Shown one piece after another: positions 9,087 to 20,862 of a stretch of 64,000 nucleotides of DNA. Each line of letters starts with the position of its first letter. Positions within the stretch are counted from its first letter, which is position 1. The position numbers were made by a program, and so were the translations under genes. Source of the DNA: Dolomitihabitans soli (GTDB taxonomy: Bacteria; Actinomycetota; Actinomycetes; Streptosporangiales; Streptosporangiaceae); contig NZ_JAKNTW010000006.1 in assembly GCF_022213955.1 (NCBI RefSeq), forward strand, positions 418,569-482,568. The letters are read 5' to 3'. The notes under the pieces were generated by a model, which was not told where the DNA came from, did no database searches, and worked only from the letters and a program-made list of their open reading frames with translations.

Positions 9087-11618
9087 TCACGAGGGGGTGG
9101 CGATGGGCAGACTGAGGATCATGGTGAGACCTCCGCCCGGCGTCTCGTCCGGGACGAGGGTGCCGCCCATCGCCTCGGCCAGGCCGCGGGAGAGCGCGAG
9201 GCCGAGGCCGACCCCGGAGTGGGTGTCACGGTCGCCGAGGCGCTGGAACGGCAGGAAGACCTGATTGTGGGCCTCGGGCGGGATGCCGGGACCGCGGTCG
9301 ATGATCCGGACCTCGACGTGCTCGCCGTGCCGGCTGGCGGTGACCAGGACGTGTTCGCCGGCCGGGTTGTGGCGGACCGCGTTGGACATCAGGTTGGCCA
9401 GCACCCGTTCGAGGAGGTCCGGGTCGGCGACGACCGGGGGGAGCTCCTCGGGGATGACGTCTTCGACGACGTCGCCGAGCGGGCCGAGGCCGTCGATCGC
9501 CCGCGGCAGGATCTCCTCCACGGCCACGGGCTGGAGGGCCGGCCCCAGTACTCCGGCCTGCAGGCGGCTCATGTCCAGCAGGTTCGCGACCAGCCGGTCC
9601 AGTTTGGCCAGCGATTCCCAGGCGGTCGCGAGCAGTTCCGCGCGATCCTCCGCGGACCAGTCGATGCCGGTGTCGCGCAGGCTCTCCACGGCGGCCTTGG
9701 CCGAGGCGAGCGGCGTGCGCAGGTCGTGGCTGACGGCGGCGAGGAGCGCGGTGCGCATCCTGTCGGCCTCGGCCAGCGGCCTGGCCTGCTCGGCCTCCTC
9801 CGCCAGCCGTTCCTGCCGCAGGGCGACCGCGGCCTCGGCGGCGAACGCCTCCAGCACCCTCCGGTCGGAGGCCGCCAGCAGCCGCCCGTGTGCGGCGAGG
9901 ACCAGCTGCTCGTCGATGACGACGTCGGTGTCGGCGACGCCGGGGCAGGAGGAGGGCGGCCCGCCGGAGGTGGCGACGATCCGCCACGCGTCGGGTTCCG
10001 ACCGATCGTCGGGGCTGGGCGGCCTGGTCCGTTCGAGGAGGGTGACCGAGGCCAGCGCGAACGTCTCGCGCACCCGCGCCAGCAGCGACGGCAGCGCGGC
10101 GTCCCCGCGCAGGACGTGGCCCGCCAGCGTGGACAGCACCTCGGCGTCCGCGCCGGCGCGTGCGGCCTCCCTGGAACGGCGGGCCGCCAGGTCGACCGTC
10201 GCGCTCACCACGGCCGCGACGAGGATGAAGACGCCGAGGGCGAAGAGGTGCTCCGGGTCGGCGATCGTCAGGGTGTGGATGGGGGGCGTGAAGTAGTAGT
10301 TGAGCAGGAGAGAGCCGCCGACGGCCGCGGTGAGGGCGGGCCACATGCCGCCGACGAGCGCGACGCCGACGACCATGAGCAGGAAGAGCAGGATCTCGCT
10401 GGGCAGCCCCAGGGATTCCCGGAACGGGACCAGGACGGCGGTGAGCAGCGGCAGTCCGGCGACCGCGCCCACCCAGCCGGCGAGCCTGCGCGCGGGAGCC
10501 AACGCCGCCCGTGACTGCGCGGGGCGGCTGAGTCCCCTGCTCACCTCCGCATGGGTGATCATGTGGACGTCGATCGAACCGGACAGCGCCGTGGTGGTGA
10601 CCCCCACCCCGCGGAAGAGCGTCTGGGCGAACCGGCCGCGCCGGGAGGCGCCGAGGACCAGCTGGGTGGCGTTGACGCCGCGGGCGAAGTCGAGCAGCGC
10701 GCGCGGGATGTCGTCGCCGACGACCTGGTGGTAGGTGCCGCCCAGGCTCTCCACCAGCGCCCGATGGCGGGTCAGGTTGACCGGGTCGCCGCCGGTGAGC
10801 CCGTCGGCCCGGGTGACGTGGACCGCCAGCAGGTCGGCCCCCTTGCTCCGGGCGGCGATGCGCGCCGCCCGCCGTACCAGGGTGTCGCCTTCGGGGCCGC
10901 CGGTCAGGGCGACCACGACCCGCTCGCGGGTCTCCCAGGTCGTGGCGATCCCGTGCTCGGCCCGGTAGCGGTCGAGCTGGTCGTCGACCTTTCCCGCGAC
11001 CCAGAGCAGCGCGAGTTCGCGCAGCGCGGTCAGGTTGCCTTCGCGGAAGTAGTTCGACAGCGCGGCGTCGACCTTGCCCGGCGCGTAGACGTTGCCGTGG
11101 GCGAGCCGGCGGCGCAGCGCCTCGGGTGACATGTCCACCAGCTCGATCTGGGCGGCCCGCCGTACGACCTCGTCCGGCACGGTCTCGCGCTGGGGGACTT
11201 CGGTGATCTGCTCCACGACGTCGTTGACGGACTCCAGGTGCTGGATGTTGACGGTGGAGATGACGTCGATGCCGGCGTCGAGGATCTCCTCGATGTCCTG
11301 CCAGCGCTTGGTGTTGCGGGAGCCGGGCACGTTGGTGTGCGCCAGCTCGTCGATCAGGGCGATCCTGGGCCTGCGCGCGATGACCGCCTCGGTGTCGAGC
11401 TCGGTGAAGTCGACCCCCCGGTAGGTCAGGGTCCGGCGCGGGATGATCTCCATGTCGGCGAGCAGTTCGGCGGTGCGGGGGCGGCCGTGGGTCTCGACCA
11501 GACCCACGACCACGTCTCTGCCCCGCCCCATCGCCCGGCGTCCCTCGCCGAGCATCGCGAAGGTCTTGCCGACCCCGGGCGCCGCCCCCAGGTAGACCCG
11601 TAGCCGCCCGCGTGGCAC
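9087..11618 (-). CDS. kdpD: potassium-sensing histidine kinase KdpD
   Basis: An 843-residue membrane kinase. The N-terminal KdpD domain carries a Walker A-like GAAPGVGKTFAMLGEG (about residues 10-25), followed by a universal-stress-protein-like domain, about four membrane helices (roughly 383-460), a GAF-like segment, then the H-box AVSHDLRTPLASAKAA with the phospho-accepting histidine near 628 and ATPase motifs NAVRHNP and GPGIPPE. The GTG at 11618 has AGGGAG 8 bases upstream; another GTG at 11627 overlaps the kdpC stop but lacks a site. Normally KdpD phosphorylates KdpE to induce kdp. No kdpE follows; the next gene is an unrelated TetR on the other strand. Confidence 0.95.
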   Translation of the reverse strand: MPRGRLRVYLGAAPGVGKTFAMLGEGRRAMGRGRDVVVGLVETHGRPRTAELLADMEIIPRRTLTYRGVDFTELDTEAVIARRPRIALIDELAHTNVPGSRNTKRWQDIEEILDAGIDVISTVNIQHLESVNDVVEQITEVPQRETVPDEVVRRAAQIELVDMSPEALRRRLAHGNVYAPGKVDAALSNYFREGNLTALRELALLWVAGKVDDQLDRYRAEHGIATTWETRERVVVALTGGPEGDTLVRRAARIAARSKGADLLAVHVTRADGLTGGDPVNLTRHRALVESLGGTYHQVVGDDIPRALLDFARGVNATQLVLGASRRGRFAQTLFRGVGVTTTALSGSIDVHMITHAEVSRGLSRPAQSRAALAPARRLAGWVGAVAGLPLLTAVLVPFRESLGLPSEILLFLLMVVGVALVGGMWPALTAAVGGSLLLNYYFTPPIHTLTIADPEHLFALGVFILVAAVVSATVDLAARRSREAARAGADAEVLSTLAGHVLRGDAALPSLLARVRETFALASVTLLERTRPPSPDDRSEPDAWRIVATSGGPPSSCPGVADTDVVIDEQLVLAAHGRLLAASDRRVLEAFAAEAAVALRQERLAEEAEQARPLAEADRMRTALLAAVSHDLRTPLASAKAAVESLRDTGIDWSAEDRAELLATAWESLAKLDRLVANLLDMSRLQAGVLGPALQPVAVEEILPRAIDGLGPLGDVVEDVIPEELPPVVADPDLLERVLANLMSNAVRHNPAGEHVLVTASRHGEHVEVRIIDRGPGIPPEAHNQVFLPFQRLGDRDTHSGVGLGLALSRGLAEAMGGTLVPDETPGGGLTMILSLPIATPS

Positions 11619-11623
11619 GTCGA

Positions 11624-12499
11624 TCACTCCCTGTCGAGGGCCAGGTTGAGTTCCAGCACGTTGACCGCCGGTTGGCCCATGAAGCCGAGTGCGCGGCCGG
11701 TGGTGTTGGCGTCGATGAGCGTCCGCACGACGCCGAGGTCGAGGCCGCGTTCCCTGGCCACCCGGGGGGCCTGCAGGGCGGCGTACGCGACCGAGATGTG
11801 CGGGTCGAGGCCGGAGCCGCTGGCGGTGACCGCGTCCGGGGGCACCGGCACCTCGGTGACGTCGCCGCGGACGGGCACGGTACGGCCGGCGGCGTAGTCC
11901 TCGCCCGGCCTGCCGCATTCGACCTTGATCCCCTGGTATGCGGTGATGAACGGGGTGGCCGGGCACGCCTGGTTGACGCTCACCGCCCTGGTCGGGGCGC
12001 CGACGGCCGGGAAGACCTTCAGCACCGCGCCGACGCCGTCCGCGGTGCAGTACGGCCTGGCACCGGAGACGCCCTCCCGTTCGCCGACGGCCTCGGACCG
12101 GGCGCACACCTGGGTGAGCAGCGACTGCCTGCCCTCCTCGGGTTCGCCCTCGTCATCCGTCTTGCCGGGCACGGGCAGCGTGTCCAGGACGTCCTCGGGG
12201 CCGAGGTTGCTGGCCGCGGTGGAGAGCATGTCGTATCCGTCGCCGGCCACGGAGGGGCGGCTCTGGAAGTACGTCCGGACGGGGGCGCCGTCCTTGCCGG
12301 TGAAGTTCTGGCCGATGAGGGCGCTGCCGACGGCCCGGCCGTCCTTCCGCAGCACGGAGCCGCCGGCGTTGTCGTTGAAGACGACCTGGGCGACGCCGGT
12401 CACGGCGAGGGGGTAGAGCCCGCCGAGGACGAGGGTCAGGACGACGAGGGCGCGGATCGCGGCGAGATGCTGACGGATCCAGCTTGGCAGGCGTTCCAT
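11624..12499 (-). CDS. kdpC: potassium-transporting ATPase subunit KdpC, enlarged
   Basis: A single-span membrane subunit that stabilises the KdpFABC K+ pump. The membrane helix lies near residues 15-36 (IRALVVLTLVLGGLYPLAVTG); conserved blocks SRPSVAGDGYDMLSTAASNLGP and the C-terminal region DPHISVAYAALQAPRVAR with ANTTGRALGFMGQPAVNVLELN are clear. At 291 residues it is about 100 longer than enterobacterial KdpC. The extra sequence (about 105-210) is extracytoplasmic and contains four cysteines. Its stop lies 5 bases before the kdpD GTG. Confidence 0.95.
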   Translation of the reverse strand: MERLPSWIRQHLAAIRALVVLTLVLGGLYPLAVTGVAQVVFNDNAGGSVLRKDGRAVGSALIGQNFTGKDGAPVRTYFQSRPSVAGDGYDMLSTAASNLGPEDVLDTLPVPGKTDDEGEPEEGRQSLLTQVCARSEAVGEREGVSGARPYCTADGVGAVLKVFPAVGAPTRAVSVNQACPATPFITAYQGIKVECGRPGEDYAAGRTVPVRGDVTEVPVPPDAVTASGSGLDPHISVAYAALQAPRVARERGLDLGVVRTLIDANTTGRALGFMGQPAVNVLELNLALDRE

Positions 12500-14665
<2,166 letters not shown>

Positions 14666-14666
14666 A

Positions 14667-16328
14667 TCAGGAGAGTCCTTCTGCGAGTGGGCCGAGCGCG
14701 AGTGCGGGCAGGAAGGTCAGCGCGACCAGGATGATCGTCACGCCGATGACCATGCCGACGAACTGCGGCCGGTGGGTGGGAAGGGTGCCGGCCGACTCGG
14801 GCGCCGGTGCCTGACCGGCCAGGGAACCGGCGAGGGCGAGCACGAAGATGATCGGCAGGAACCGGCCGAAGGCCATGCACAGGCCGAGTGCCACGTCGTA
14901 CCACGGTGTGTTGACGGTGACCCCGGCGAACGCCGAGCCGTTGTTGTTCGACGCGCTGGTGAACGCGTACAGGATCTCGGAGAACCCGTGCGGCCCGGTG
15001 TTCAGCATCGCCGCCCGGCCGGCCTCGTTGCCCATCGCCACCGCCGTGCCGGTGAGCACCAGGAGCGGGGTGACCAGGAAGTACATCGAGGCCAGCTTGA
15101 TCTCCCTGGCGCCGATCCGCTTGCCCAGGTACTCCGGCGTACGGCCGACCATCAGCCCCGCCACGAAGACGGTGATCACGGCGAGCACCAGCATGCCGTA
15201 CAGGCCGGAGCCGACCCCGCCCGGCGCGACCTCGCCCAGCATCATGTTGACCAGCGTCATCATGCCGCCCAGCGGGGTGTAGGAGTCGTGGGCGGAGTTC
15301 ACCGCGCCGGTGCTGGTCAGCGTGGTGGCGGCGGCGAAGGTCGCCGAGTTGGCGACGCCGAACCGCACGTCCTTGCCCTCCATGGAGGCGCCCACGGCCT
15401 GCGGCACGGTGGCGTGGCCCGACAGTTCGAAGACGTTGGTCAGCACGACACCGGCGACGGCGATGGCAGCCATCACGGCGAGGATCGCGTAGCCCTGCCT
15501 GACCTGGCCGACCATCTTGCCGAAGGTGCGCGGCAGGGCGAACGGGATCAGCAGGATGAGGACGATCTCGAACCAGTTGGTCCAGGTGGTGGCGTTCTCG
15601 AACGGGTGGGCGGAGTTGGTGTTGTAGAAGCCGCCGCCGTTGGTGCCGAGTTCCTTGATGACCTCCTGGCTGGCCACCGGGCCACCGGTCATGTTCTGCA
15701 CGTCGCCGGTGAGGGTGGTCACCTCGTGCGGGCCGACGAAGTTCTGCACCAGACCGCCGGCCACCAGGACCAGCGCGCCGACGAACGCGATCGGCAACAG
15801 GATCCGGATCGTGCCCCTGACCAGGTCCACCCAGAAGTTGCCGAGCGTGTCGGAGCGGTTCCTGGCGAAGCCCCGGACCAGCGCGATCGCGACGGCCATG
15901 CCGACCGAGGCGGACACGAAGTTCTGTACGGCGAGGGCCGCCATCTGCACCAGGTGGCCCATCGTGGACTCGCCCGAGTACGCCTGCCAGTTGGTGTTGG
16001 TCACGAAGCTGACCGCGGTGTTCCACGCGACGTGGTCGGTCACCGGGGGGAATCCGAGGCTCAGGACCAGCTTGTCCTGCAGGCGCTGCATGCCGTACAC
16101 GAACAGGATGGAGACGACCGAGAAGGCCAGCACGCCGCGGGCGTAGACGGTCCACCGCTGCTGGGTGTCCGGCTGGACGCCCAGCAGGCGGTAGACGGCG
16201 CGTTCGGCCATGGTGTGCCTGACGCCGCTGTAGACCCGGTGCATGTAGTCGCCGAACGGCTTGTGCACCAGGCCCAGCGCGATGATCAGGGACGCGATGA
16301 ATACGATCCCCGCGGCTGTCGTGCTCAT
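14667..16328 (-). CDS. kdpA: potassium-transporting ATPase channel subunit KdpA
   Basis: A 553-residue polytopic protein of normal family length. The selectivity-filter-like segments are visible: [32 protein letters not shown] and [11 protein letters not shown], which form the K+ pathway of the KdpFABC complex. It is co-transcribed with kdpF upstream and kdpB downstream with minimal gaps, and acts in the plasma membrane. Confidence 0.98.
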   Translation of the reverse strand: MSTTAAGIVFIASLIIALGLVHKPFGDYMHRVYSGVRHTMAERAVYRLLGVQPDTQQRWTVYARGVLAFSVVSILFVYGMQRLQDKLVLSLGFPPVTDHVAWNTAVSFVTNTNWQAYSGESTMGHLVQMAALAVQNFVSASVGMAVAIALVRGFARNRSDTLGNFWVDLVRGTIRILLPIAFVGALVLVAGGLVQNFVGPHEVTTLTGDVQNMTGGPVASQEVIKELGTNGGGFYNTNSAHPFENATTWTNWFEIVLILLIPFALPRTFGKMVGQVRQGYAILAVMAAIAVAGVVLTNVFELSGHATVPQAVGASMEGKDVRFGVANSATFAAATTLTSTGAVNSAHDSYTPLGGMMTLVNMMLGEVAPGGVGSGLYGMLVLAVITVFVAGLMVGRTPEYLGKRIGAREIKLASMYFLVTPLLVLTGTAVAMGNEAGRAAMLNTGPHGFSEILYAFTSASNNNGSAFAGVTVNTPWYDVALGLCMAFGRFLPIIFVLALAGSLAGQAPAPESAGTLPTHRPQFVGMVIGVTIILVALTFLPALALGPLAEGLS

Positions 16329-16418
16329 CTAGAAACGCTCCGGGAACAGCAGGGCCGCGACCATGAAGATCACCAGGCCGGTGACGACCACCAGACCGGT
16401 GGCGTTGATCGCGCTCAC
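16329..16418 (-). CDS. kdpF: KdpF small membrane subunit
   Basis: 29 residues forming one membrane helix, VVVTGLVIFMVAALLFPERF at the end; the closing hydrophobic-PE-F pattern is typical of KdpF. It starts with GTG at 16418, which overlaps the stop of a smaller upstream ORF by 4 bases (GTGA). It stabilises the Kdp complex. Confidence 0.9.
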   Translation of the reverse strand: MSAINATGLVVVTGLVIFMVAALLFPERF

Positions 16419-16498
16419 AGGCGCTCCACCGCCTTCACCACGAACCCGAAGACCACGAAGATCGCGACCGTCAGGACGACGAAGATGACGTCGGCCAT
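16415..16498 (-). CDS. 27-residue membrane peptide heading the kdp operon
   Basis: A short ORF starting MADVIFVVLTVAIF and ending VVKAVERL: one hydrophobic helix with a positively charged C-terminus. GAGGAG precedes the ATG and the stop overlaps the kdpF GTG by 4 bases, so it looks translated and coupled. I know of no name for it. It could be an extra Kdp subunit or a leader peptide. It is too short for routine gene calling. Confidence 0.65.
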   Translation of the reverse strand: MADVIFVVLTVAIFVVFGFVVKAVERL

Positions 16499-17017
16499 CT
16501 CTGCTCCTCAATTACGAACTACCGGCTTGGCCCATCCGGACAGGCGGCCACAAGACCAGCAAATCCCTAGATTCGTACGGTTTTGCAACTCTTGACAGGT
16601 TCCATACGGCACCCGGTCAACTATTGGCACCCTCGCTACGTAAAGCCTCCCGGCGATGCCCTGGCCTGCGCACTCCCGGCCTGGACTGTGATCCGCGATC
16701 TCCGGTGGCCCGGCCTTTCCCGCCGCCGGAGTTTCCCGATCAAATGGAAACGGCGATTTGATCAGTGCGGTCACTCATATATACGTGTGGCGCGGTTGTG
16801 GGAGCGGAATAGCATCATGGGATGATCGGATGTCTGCCCGCGATATTGATGTTTTCTTGACGCCGTGATCATGAAAGTCATCACTTGGTCTCAGTAGGGT
16901 GCTTTCGTCTTTACGACTTCTTGATGCGGGGGTGGCCGGATTGGCCGAGGTGGACCGGTCTGCAGTGATGCGCTGGCTACCCGCGGGGCCACGGACCGAC
17001 CGGGGAGAGGGCCGGGA
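16499..17017. promoter_or_regulatory. 519-bp divergent regulatory region of the potassium locus
   Basis: No gene is supportable here. Read on the minus strand toward kdp it contains a G-rich hairpin CTCCGG/CCGGAG (16700-16705 with 16726-16731) and two direct copies of GGGTGCC 18 bp apart (plus-strand 16608-16614 and 16626-16632). Nearer the plus-strand transporter is an inverted repeat GTGAT/ATCAC (16865-16869, 16880-16884). An AT-rich spot CATATATACG lies near 16787. The kdp side is long enough for a structured leader. I could not match it to the c-di-AMP or Mg2+ riboswitch consensus by eye. Confidence 0.45.
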
Positions 17018-18940
17018 GTGAGCACGACGACCCCGGCGCGGGGCGGTTCAGGGCTGCAGCGCTGGCTGCTGAAGGGGCTGCGGCGCCCCGACGCCAAGAC
17101 CACCGGACCGCAGCACGAAGAGACGCCGGACCATCAGCACTCCTGGTGGCAGGTGATGTGCCTGACCGGCGTCGACTACTTCTCCACCCTCGGCTACCAG
17201 CCGGGCATCGCCGCTCTGGCCGCCGGGGCGCTGAGCCCGGTCGCCACCATGCTGCTGGTCGCGCTGACCCTGTTCGGGGCCCTGCCCACCTACCGGGCGG
17301 TGGCCAGGGAGAGCCCCAACGGGCTGGGCTCGCTGTCGATGCTGGAACGCCTGCTGCCCGGGTGGCGCGGCAAACTGCTGGTGCTGTTCCTGCTCGGCTT
17401 CGTCGCCACCGCGTTCATCGTGACGATCACTCTGTCGGCCGCGGACGCCACCGCGCACATCCTGCACAACCCGTTCGTCCCGGCGTTCCTCGGCGGCTGG
17501 AAGGTGCCGGTCACGCTGGTGCTGATCGCCGCCCTGGGCGGAGTGTTCCTGGCGGGGTTCAGCGAGGCGATCTCCATCGCCGTCGTCCTGGTCGCTCTCT
17601 ACCTGTCGTTGAACATCGTCGTCATCGGGGTCGCGCTTCAGCGCGTGCTCGCCGGACCGGGCCTGGTGGCCGACTGGCGGACGGCCCTGGTCGGCGATTA
17701 CTCCAGCCCGATCGCGATGATCGCGGTCTCCCTGTACGTCATGCCCAAACTCGCCCTTGGCCTGTCGGGGTTCGAGACCGGGGTGGCGGTGATGCCGCTG
17801 ATCAAAGGCGACCTCGCCCGCCGGGTCGCGGGCGCCAAGAAACTGCTGACCACCGCGGCGCTCATCATGAGCGTCTTCCTGATCACCTCCAGCTTCGCCA
17901 CCACCATCCTGATCCCGGCCGAGGAGTTCGCCGAGGGCGGCGAGGCCAACGGACGCGCCCTGGCCTACCTGGCCCACGAGTATCTGGGCGACTGGTTCGG
18001 AACCGCCTACGACCTCAGCACGATCGCGATCCTGTGGTTCGCCGGCGCCTCCGCGCTGGCCGGGCTGCTCAACATCGTGCCGCGTTATCTGCCCCGTTAC
18101 GGCATGGCCCCGGACTGGTCCCGTGCGGCCCGGCCGATGGTCCTGGTGTTCACCGTGATCTCCTTCGCCATCACCGTGTTCTTCGGCGCGGATGTGGAGG
18201 CCCAGGGCGGCGCGTACGCCACCGGGGTGCTCGCCCTGATCCTCTCGGCCGCGGTGGCGGTCACCCTGTCGGCCTGGACCGGCGGCCGCAGAAAGGCCGC
18301 GATCCCCTTCGGGGTCATCTCCCTGATCGTCTCCTACGCGACGATCGCCAACATCATCGAACGCCCCGACGGCCTGGTGATCGCCCTGTTCTTCGTCCTG
18401 GCGATCGTGGTCACCTCGCTGATCTCCCGGGCCACCCGCTCCACCGAACTGCGCGTCACCCGCATCACCCTCGACAACCAGGCGCGGCTGTACATCAACG
18501 AGACCGCCGAGATCCACCTCATCGCCAACGAGCCCCACGCACGTGACTGCAGAGAGTACGTCGACAAATCCCGTGAGGCGTGGGAGCTGCACCGCCTCCG
18601 CGCAGCCGAGGGGCTGCTGTTCCTGGAGGTGACGGTTCCGGACGCCTCGGAGTTCGCGTCCGAGCTCCGGGTGATCGGCGAGGACCGCTACGGCTTCCGC
18701 GTCCTGCGCATGGAGAGCCCGACCATCGCCAACGCGATCGCGGCGCTGCTGCTGCACCTGCGCGACGAGACCGGCAAGATGCCCAACGTGTACTTCCACT
18801 GGGCGGCCGAGGGCAGGCCGATCGGCGCGTTGCTGCGCTACCTGGTCTTCGGCGGCGGCGACATCCCGCCGCTGACCCGTGAGGTGCTGCGCCAGGCCGA
18901 GCCCGACACCGCCCGCCGTCCCATAGTCCACGTCGGCTGA
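17018..18940 (+). CDS. APC-superfamily transporter, possibly K+ uptake
   Basis: 640 residues: a short hydrophilic N-terminus, about 12 membrane helices (about 45-490), then a soluble C-terminal domain of about 150 residues ([20 protein letters not shown] onward). The motif [17 protein letters not shown] opens the first helix, as in APC-type permeases. KUP/KimA-type K+ importers also have a membrane core plus soluble tail, and the divergent kdp operon suggests K+, but amino-acid transport cannot be excluded. The GTG start has GGGGAGAGGG about 8 bases upstream. Confidence 0.75.
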   Translation: MSTTTPARGGSGLQRWLLKGLRRPDAKTTGPQHEETPDHQHSWWQVMCLTGVDYFSTLGYQPGIAALAAGALSPVATMLLVALTLFGALPTYRAVARESPNGLGSLSMLERLLPGWRGKLLVLFLLGFVATAFIVTITLSAADATAHILHNPFVPAFLGGWKVPVTLVLIAALGGVFLAGFSEAISIAVVLVALYLSLNIVVIGVALQRVLAGPGLVADWRTALVGDYSSPIAMIAVSLYVMPKLALGLSGFETGVAVMPLIKGDLARRVAGAKKLLTTAALIMSVFLITSSFATTILIPAEEFAEGGEANGRALAYLAHEYLGDWFGTAYDLSTIAILWFAGASALAGLLNIVPRYLPRYGMAPDWSRAARPMVLVFTVISFAITVFFGADVEAQGGAYATGVLALILSAAVAVTLSAWTGGRRKAAIPFGVISLIVSYATIANIIERPDGLVIALFFVLAIVVTSLISRATRSTELRVTRITLDNQARLYINETAEIHLIANEPHARDCREYVDKSREAWELHRLRAAEGLLFLEVTVPDASEFASELRVIGEDRYGFRVLRMESPTIANAIAALLLHLRDETGKMPNVYFHWAAEGRPIGALLRYLVFGGGDIPPLTREVLRQAEPDTARRPIVHVG

Positions 18941-19039
18941 GCCGCTGTTCGTGGACCGGACGGCGGGCGACGCCGTGCCCTGTTTCCCGTGGAGGTACGA
19001 GGGCCGGTCGTCGAGGACCGCCTCACCGGGCCGATGGGG

Positions 19040-20788
19040 TCACCCGTTCAGCAGGTGGGTGTAGCCGGGTTCCAGGCCCGCCTGGGCGGTGATGCTCGCC
19101 GTACGGGCCGCGAAGTCCTGCTCGTCGGTCAGGGTGTGGTTGTCGTCGAGGGTGACGCTTTCCGGCGGGTCGTCCCAGGCGACGGGGTCGGCGTCCCAGA
19201 AGTTGCCGCGGAAGACGACGTTCTCCAGGGGTGGCGAGACTTGCAGGACGGCGGTGTTGTCCGCGCGCTGGACGGCGTTGCCCTCGACGGTGACCCAGGC
19301 GGCGCCGTAGTCGGTGTAGAGCGCGAAGTTGTACGGCGTGAGCGTGTCGCGTATGACGTTGCCCCGGATCAGCGCGCCGTTGTCGTGGGAGTCGCCCTGC
19401 GGGCCCGACAGGTAGACGCCGCCGCCGTCCGCCAGCACTTTGAGCGTGTTGAAGGTGAGGTTGCGCAGCACCTGGGTGCTCTTGCCGGAGCCGAGCACGA
19501 TGCCGCAGTGCGGGACGTCGTTCACCTGGTTGTGCGCGATCGCGACGTCCTGGCTCGCGGTCACCGCGATGCCGGGTGAGCCGGGGTAGTCCAGGCCGAC
19601 GTGGTGGATCCAGTTGTTCTCGACCCGGACGCCGCGGCTCTCCTCGACGGAGATCCCGCCGCCGCTGACGCCCTCGACCACATTCCCCCGCACCAGGATG
19701 TCCGTGGCGCCGCCGGAGAACCGCAGGGCGGTGGCGCCCAGCCGGGTGAAGCGGCAGCCTTCGATCGCGACGCCCGCGGCCCCGTCGATCACCACGTTGG
19801 CGGGGATGGTCAATGACGCTCCCGGAACCGTCACCCACGCGCCCTCGCCGAACGACACCTTCTCGATGGGGCCGCCGTCGTAGTAGCCGGTGCCGTGGTA
19901 GTGCAGGAAGCCCTCGGGGCGGCTCGGCCGCAGCCAGGTGACGTCGGCGAAGGTGATGCCGTGGAAGGCGACGTCCCGCGCGCCCGTCACCTTGACCAGC
20001 GTCTCCAGCACCGGCGCGACGACCTCCGTACGCTCGGGCGACTCGCCGGGGCGCGGCCGGTAACGCAGGACGTGGCGGCCGGGCAGGGACCGGTCGAGCA
20101 CGAAGGTGCCCGGCTCGGTGAGGAAGCCCGCGCCGTTCTCCACCCGGGTCGGCAGTCCCGGACCGTACGACTCGCCGCCGCCCTCCCACGGGACGACCGA
20201 GTTGTAGAGCTCGATCGCCCAGCCGAAGGCGGGCTGAGCCATGGTGATGGTGGTCGAGTGCTCGTCGCCGTCGACCGAGGCGACGCCGAAACGGGCCTCC
20301 GTCCACGGATAGACGCCCCGCAGGACGAACTCGACGTCGGCGGGGTTGCCCCAGCTCTGCGGGGCCGTGCTGTCGGTGACGTAACCCGTGTCGGTTCTCG
20401 TCGCCGTGCCGGGGAGGGCGTCGATCGCGGCCCGCTCCACCCTGCGGCCGTCGACGTGGAGCTGACGGGTGTCGAGGTCGCCGACCTCGGCCAGCCAGAC
20501 GCCGTCCCGCTCGCGCCAGCCGGTGATCCGCCGGCCACCGCTGACGACGGCCTCGCCCTCGGCTCGGAAGGTCAGGCCGGAGTCGGCCTCGGTGAGTTCG
20601 AGGGTTTCGGCGAGCCGGTGCGTCCCGGCCAGGAGATGGACCACGGTCTCCGCGTCGCCGGCCTGGTCACGGGCCTGGTCACGGGCCAGCTCACGGGCTC
20701 GGGGGAGGGTGGCGAGGGGGTGTTCCCGGGTGCCCGGGGAGGCGTCGTCGCCGGAGGGGGACACGTAGAGCTCGTTCAAGGATCGCAC
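19040..20788 (-). CDS. right-handed beta-helix carbohydrate-active protein
   Basis: 582 residues without a signal peptide. The opening LYVSPSGDDASPGTREHPLATL is the usual first strand of parallel beta-helix glycoside hydrolases and lyases. The rest shows stacked beta-helix repeats such as DVAIAHNQVNDVPHCGIVLGSG and ALRFSGGATDILVRGNVVEG. The pattern recalls families such as GH141 or GH120, but I cannot assign one. It faces a TetR gene with a palindrome between them, suggesting induction by a sugar-derived ligand. Confidence 0.7.
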   Translation of the reverse strand: MRSLNELYVSPSGDDASPGTREHPLATLPRARELARDQARDQAGDAETVVHLLAGTHRLAETLELTEADSGLTFRAEGEAVVSGGRRITGWRERDGVWLAEVGDLDTRQLHVDGRRVERAAIDALPGTATRTDTGYVTDSTAPQSWGNPADVEFVLRGVYPWTEARFGVASVDGDEHSTTITMAQPAFGWAIELYNSVVPWEGGGESYGPGLPTRVENGAGFLTEPGTFVLDRSLPGRHVLRYRPRPGESPERTEVVAPVLETLVKVTGARDVAFHGITFADVTWLRPSRPEGFLHYHGTGYYDGGPIEKVSFGEGAWVTVPGASLTIPANVVIDGAAGVAIEGCRFTRLGATALRFSGGATDILVRGNVVEGVSGGGISVEESRGVRVENNWIHHVGLDYPGSPGIAVTASQDVAIAHNQVNDVPHCGIVLGSGKSTQVLRNLTFNTLKVLADGGGVYLSGPQGDSHDNGALIRGNVIRDTLTPYNFALYTDYGAAWVTVEGNAVQRADNTAVLQVSPPLENVVFRGNFWDADPVAWDDPPESVTLDDNHTLTDEQDFAARTASITAQAGLEPGYTHLLNG

Positions 20789-20792
20789 CTCG

Positions 20793-20824
20793 TTTATAGT
20801 GTAAATTTAGCTATACAGCATAAA
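20793..20824. promoter_or_regulatory. 32-bp imperfect palindrome, candidate TetR operator
   Basis: The symmetric pairs TTTAT/ATAAA (20793-20797, 20820-20824) and TGTA/TACA (20800-20803, 20814-20817) share one centre at 20808.5. The element is AT-rich in a GC-rich background and lies 5 bp upstream of the beta-helix gene and 38 bp upstream of the TetR gene. Confidence 0.6.
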
Positions 20825-20862
20825 CAGGCAATAGGGTCGGACGTCAAGCCAGAGGAGGACGG

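Noticed and set aside
16499..17017. c-di-AMP (ydaO) or Mg2+ (M-box) riboswitch
   Set aside because: Context fits, but I could not find the conserved core segments of either on either strand. Left as a candidate structured leader only.
17018..18940. Firm call as KimA or KUP potassium transporter
   Set aside because: The first-helix motif differs from Bacillus KimA as I recall it; only the fold class and neighbourhood support K+.
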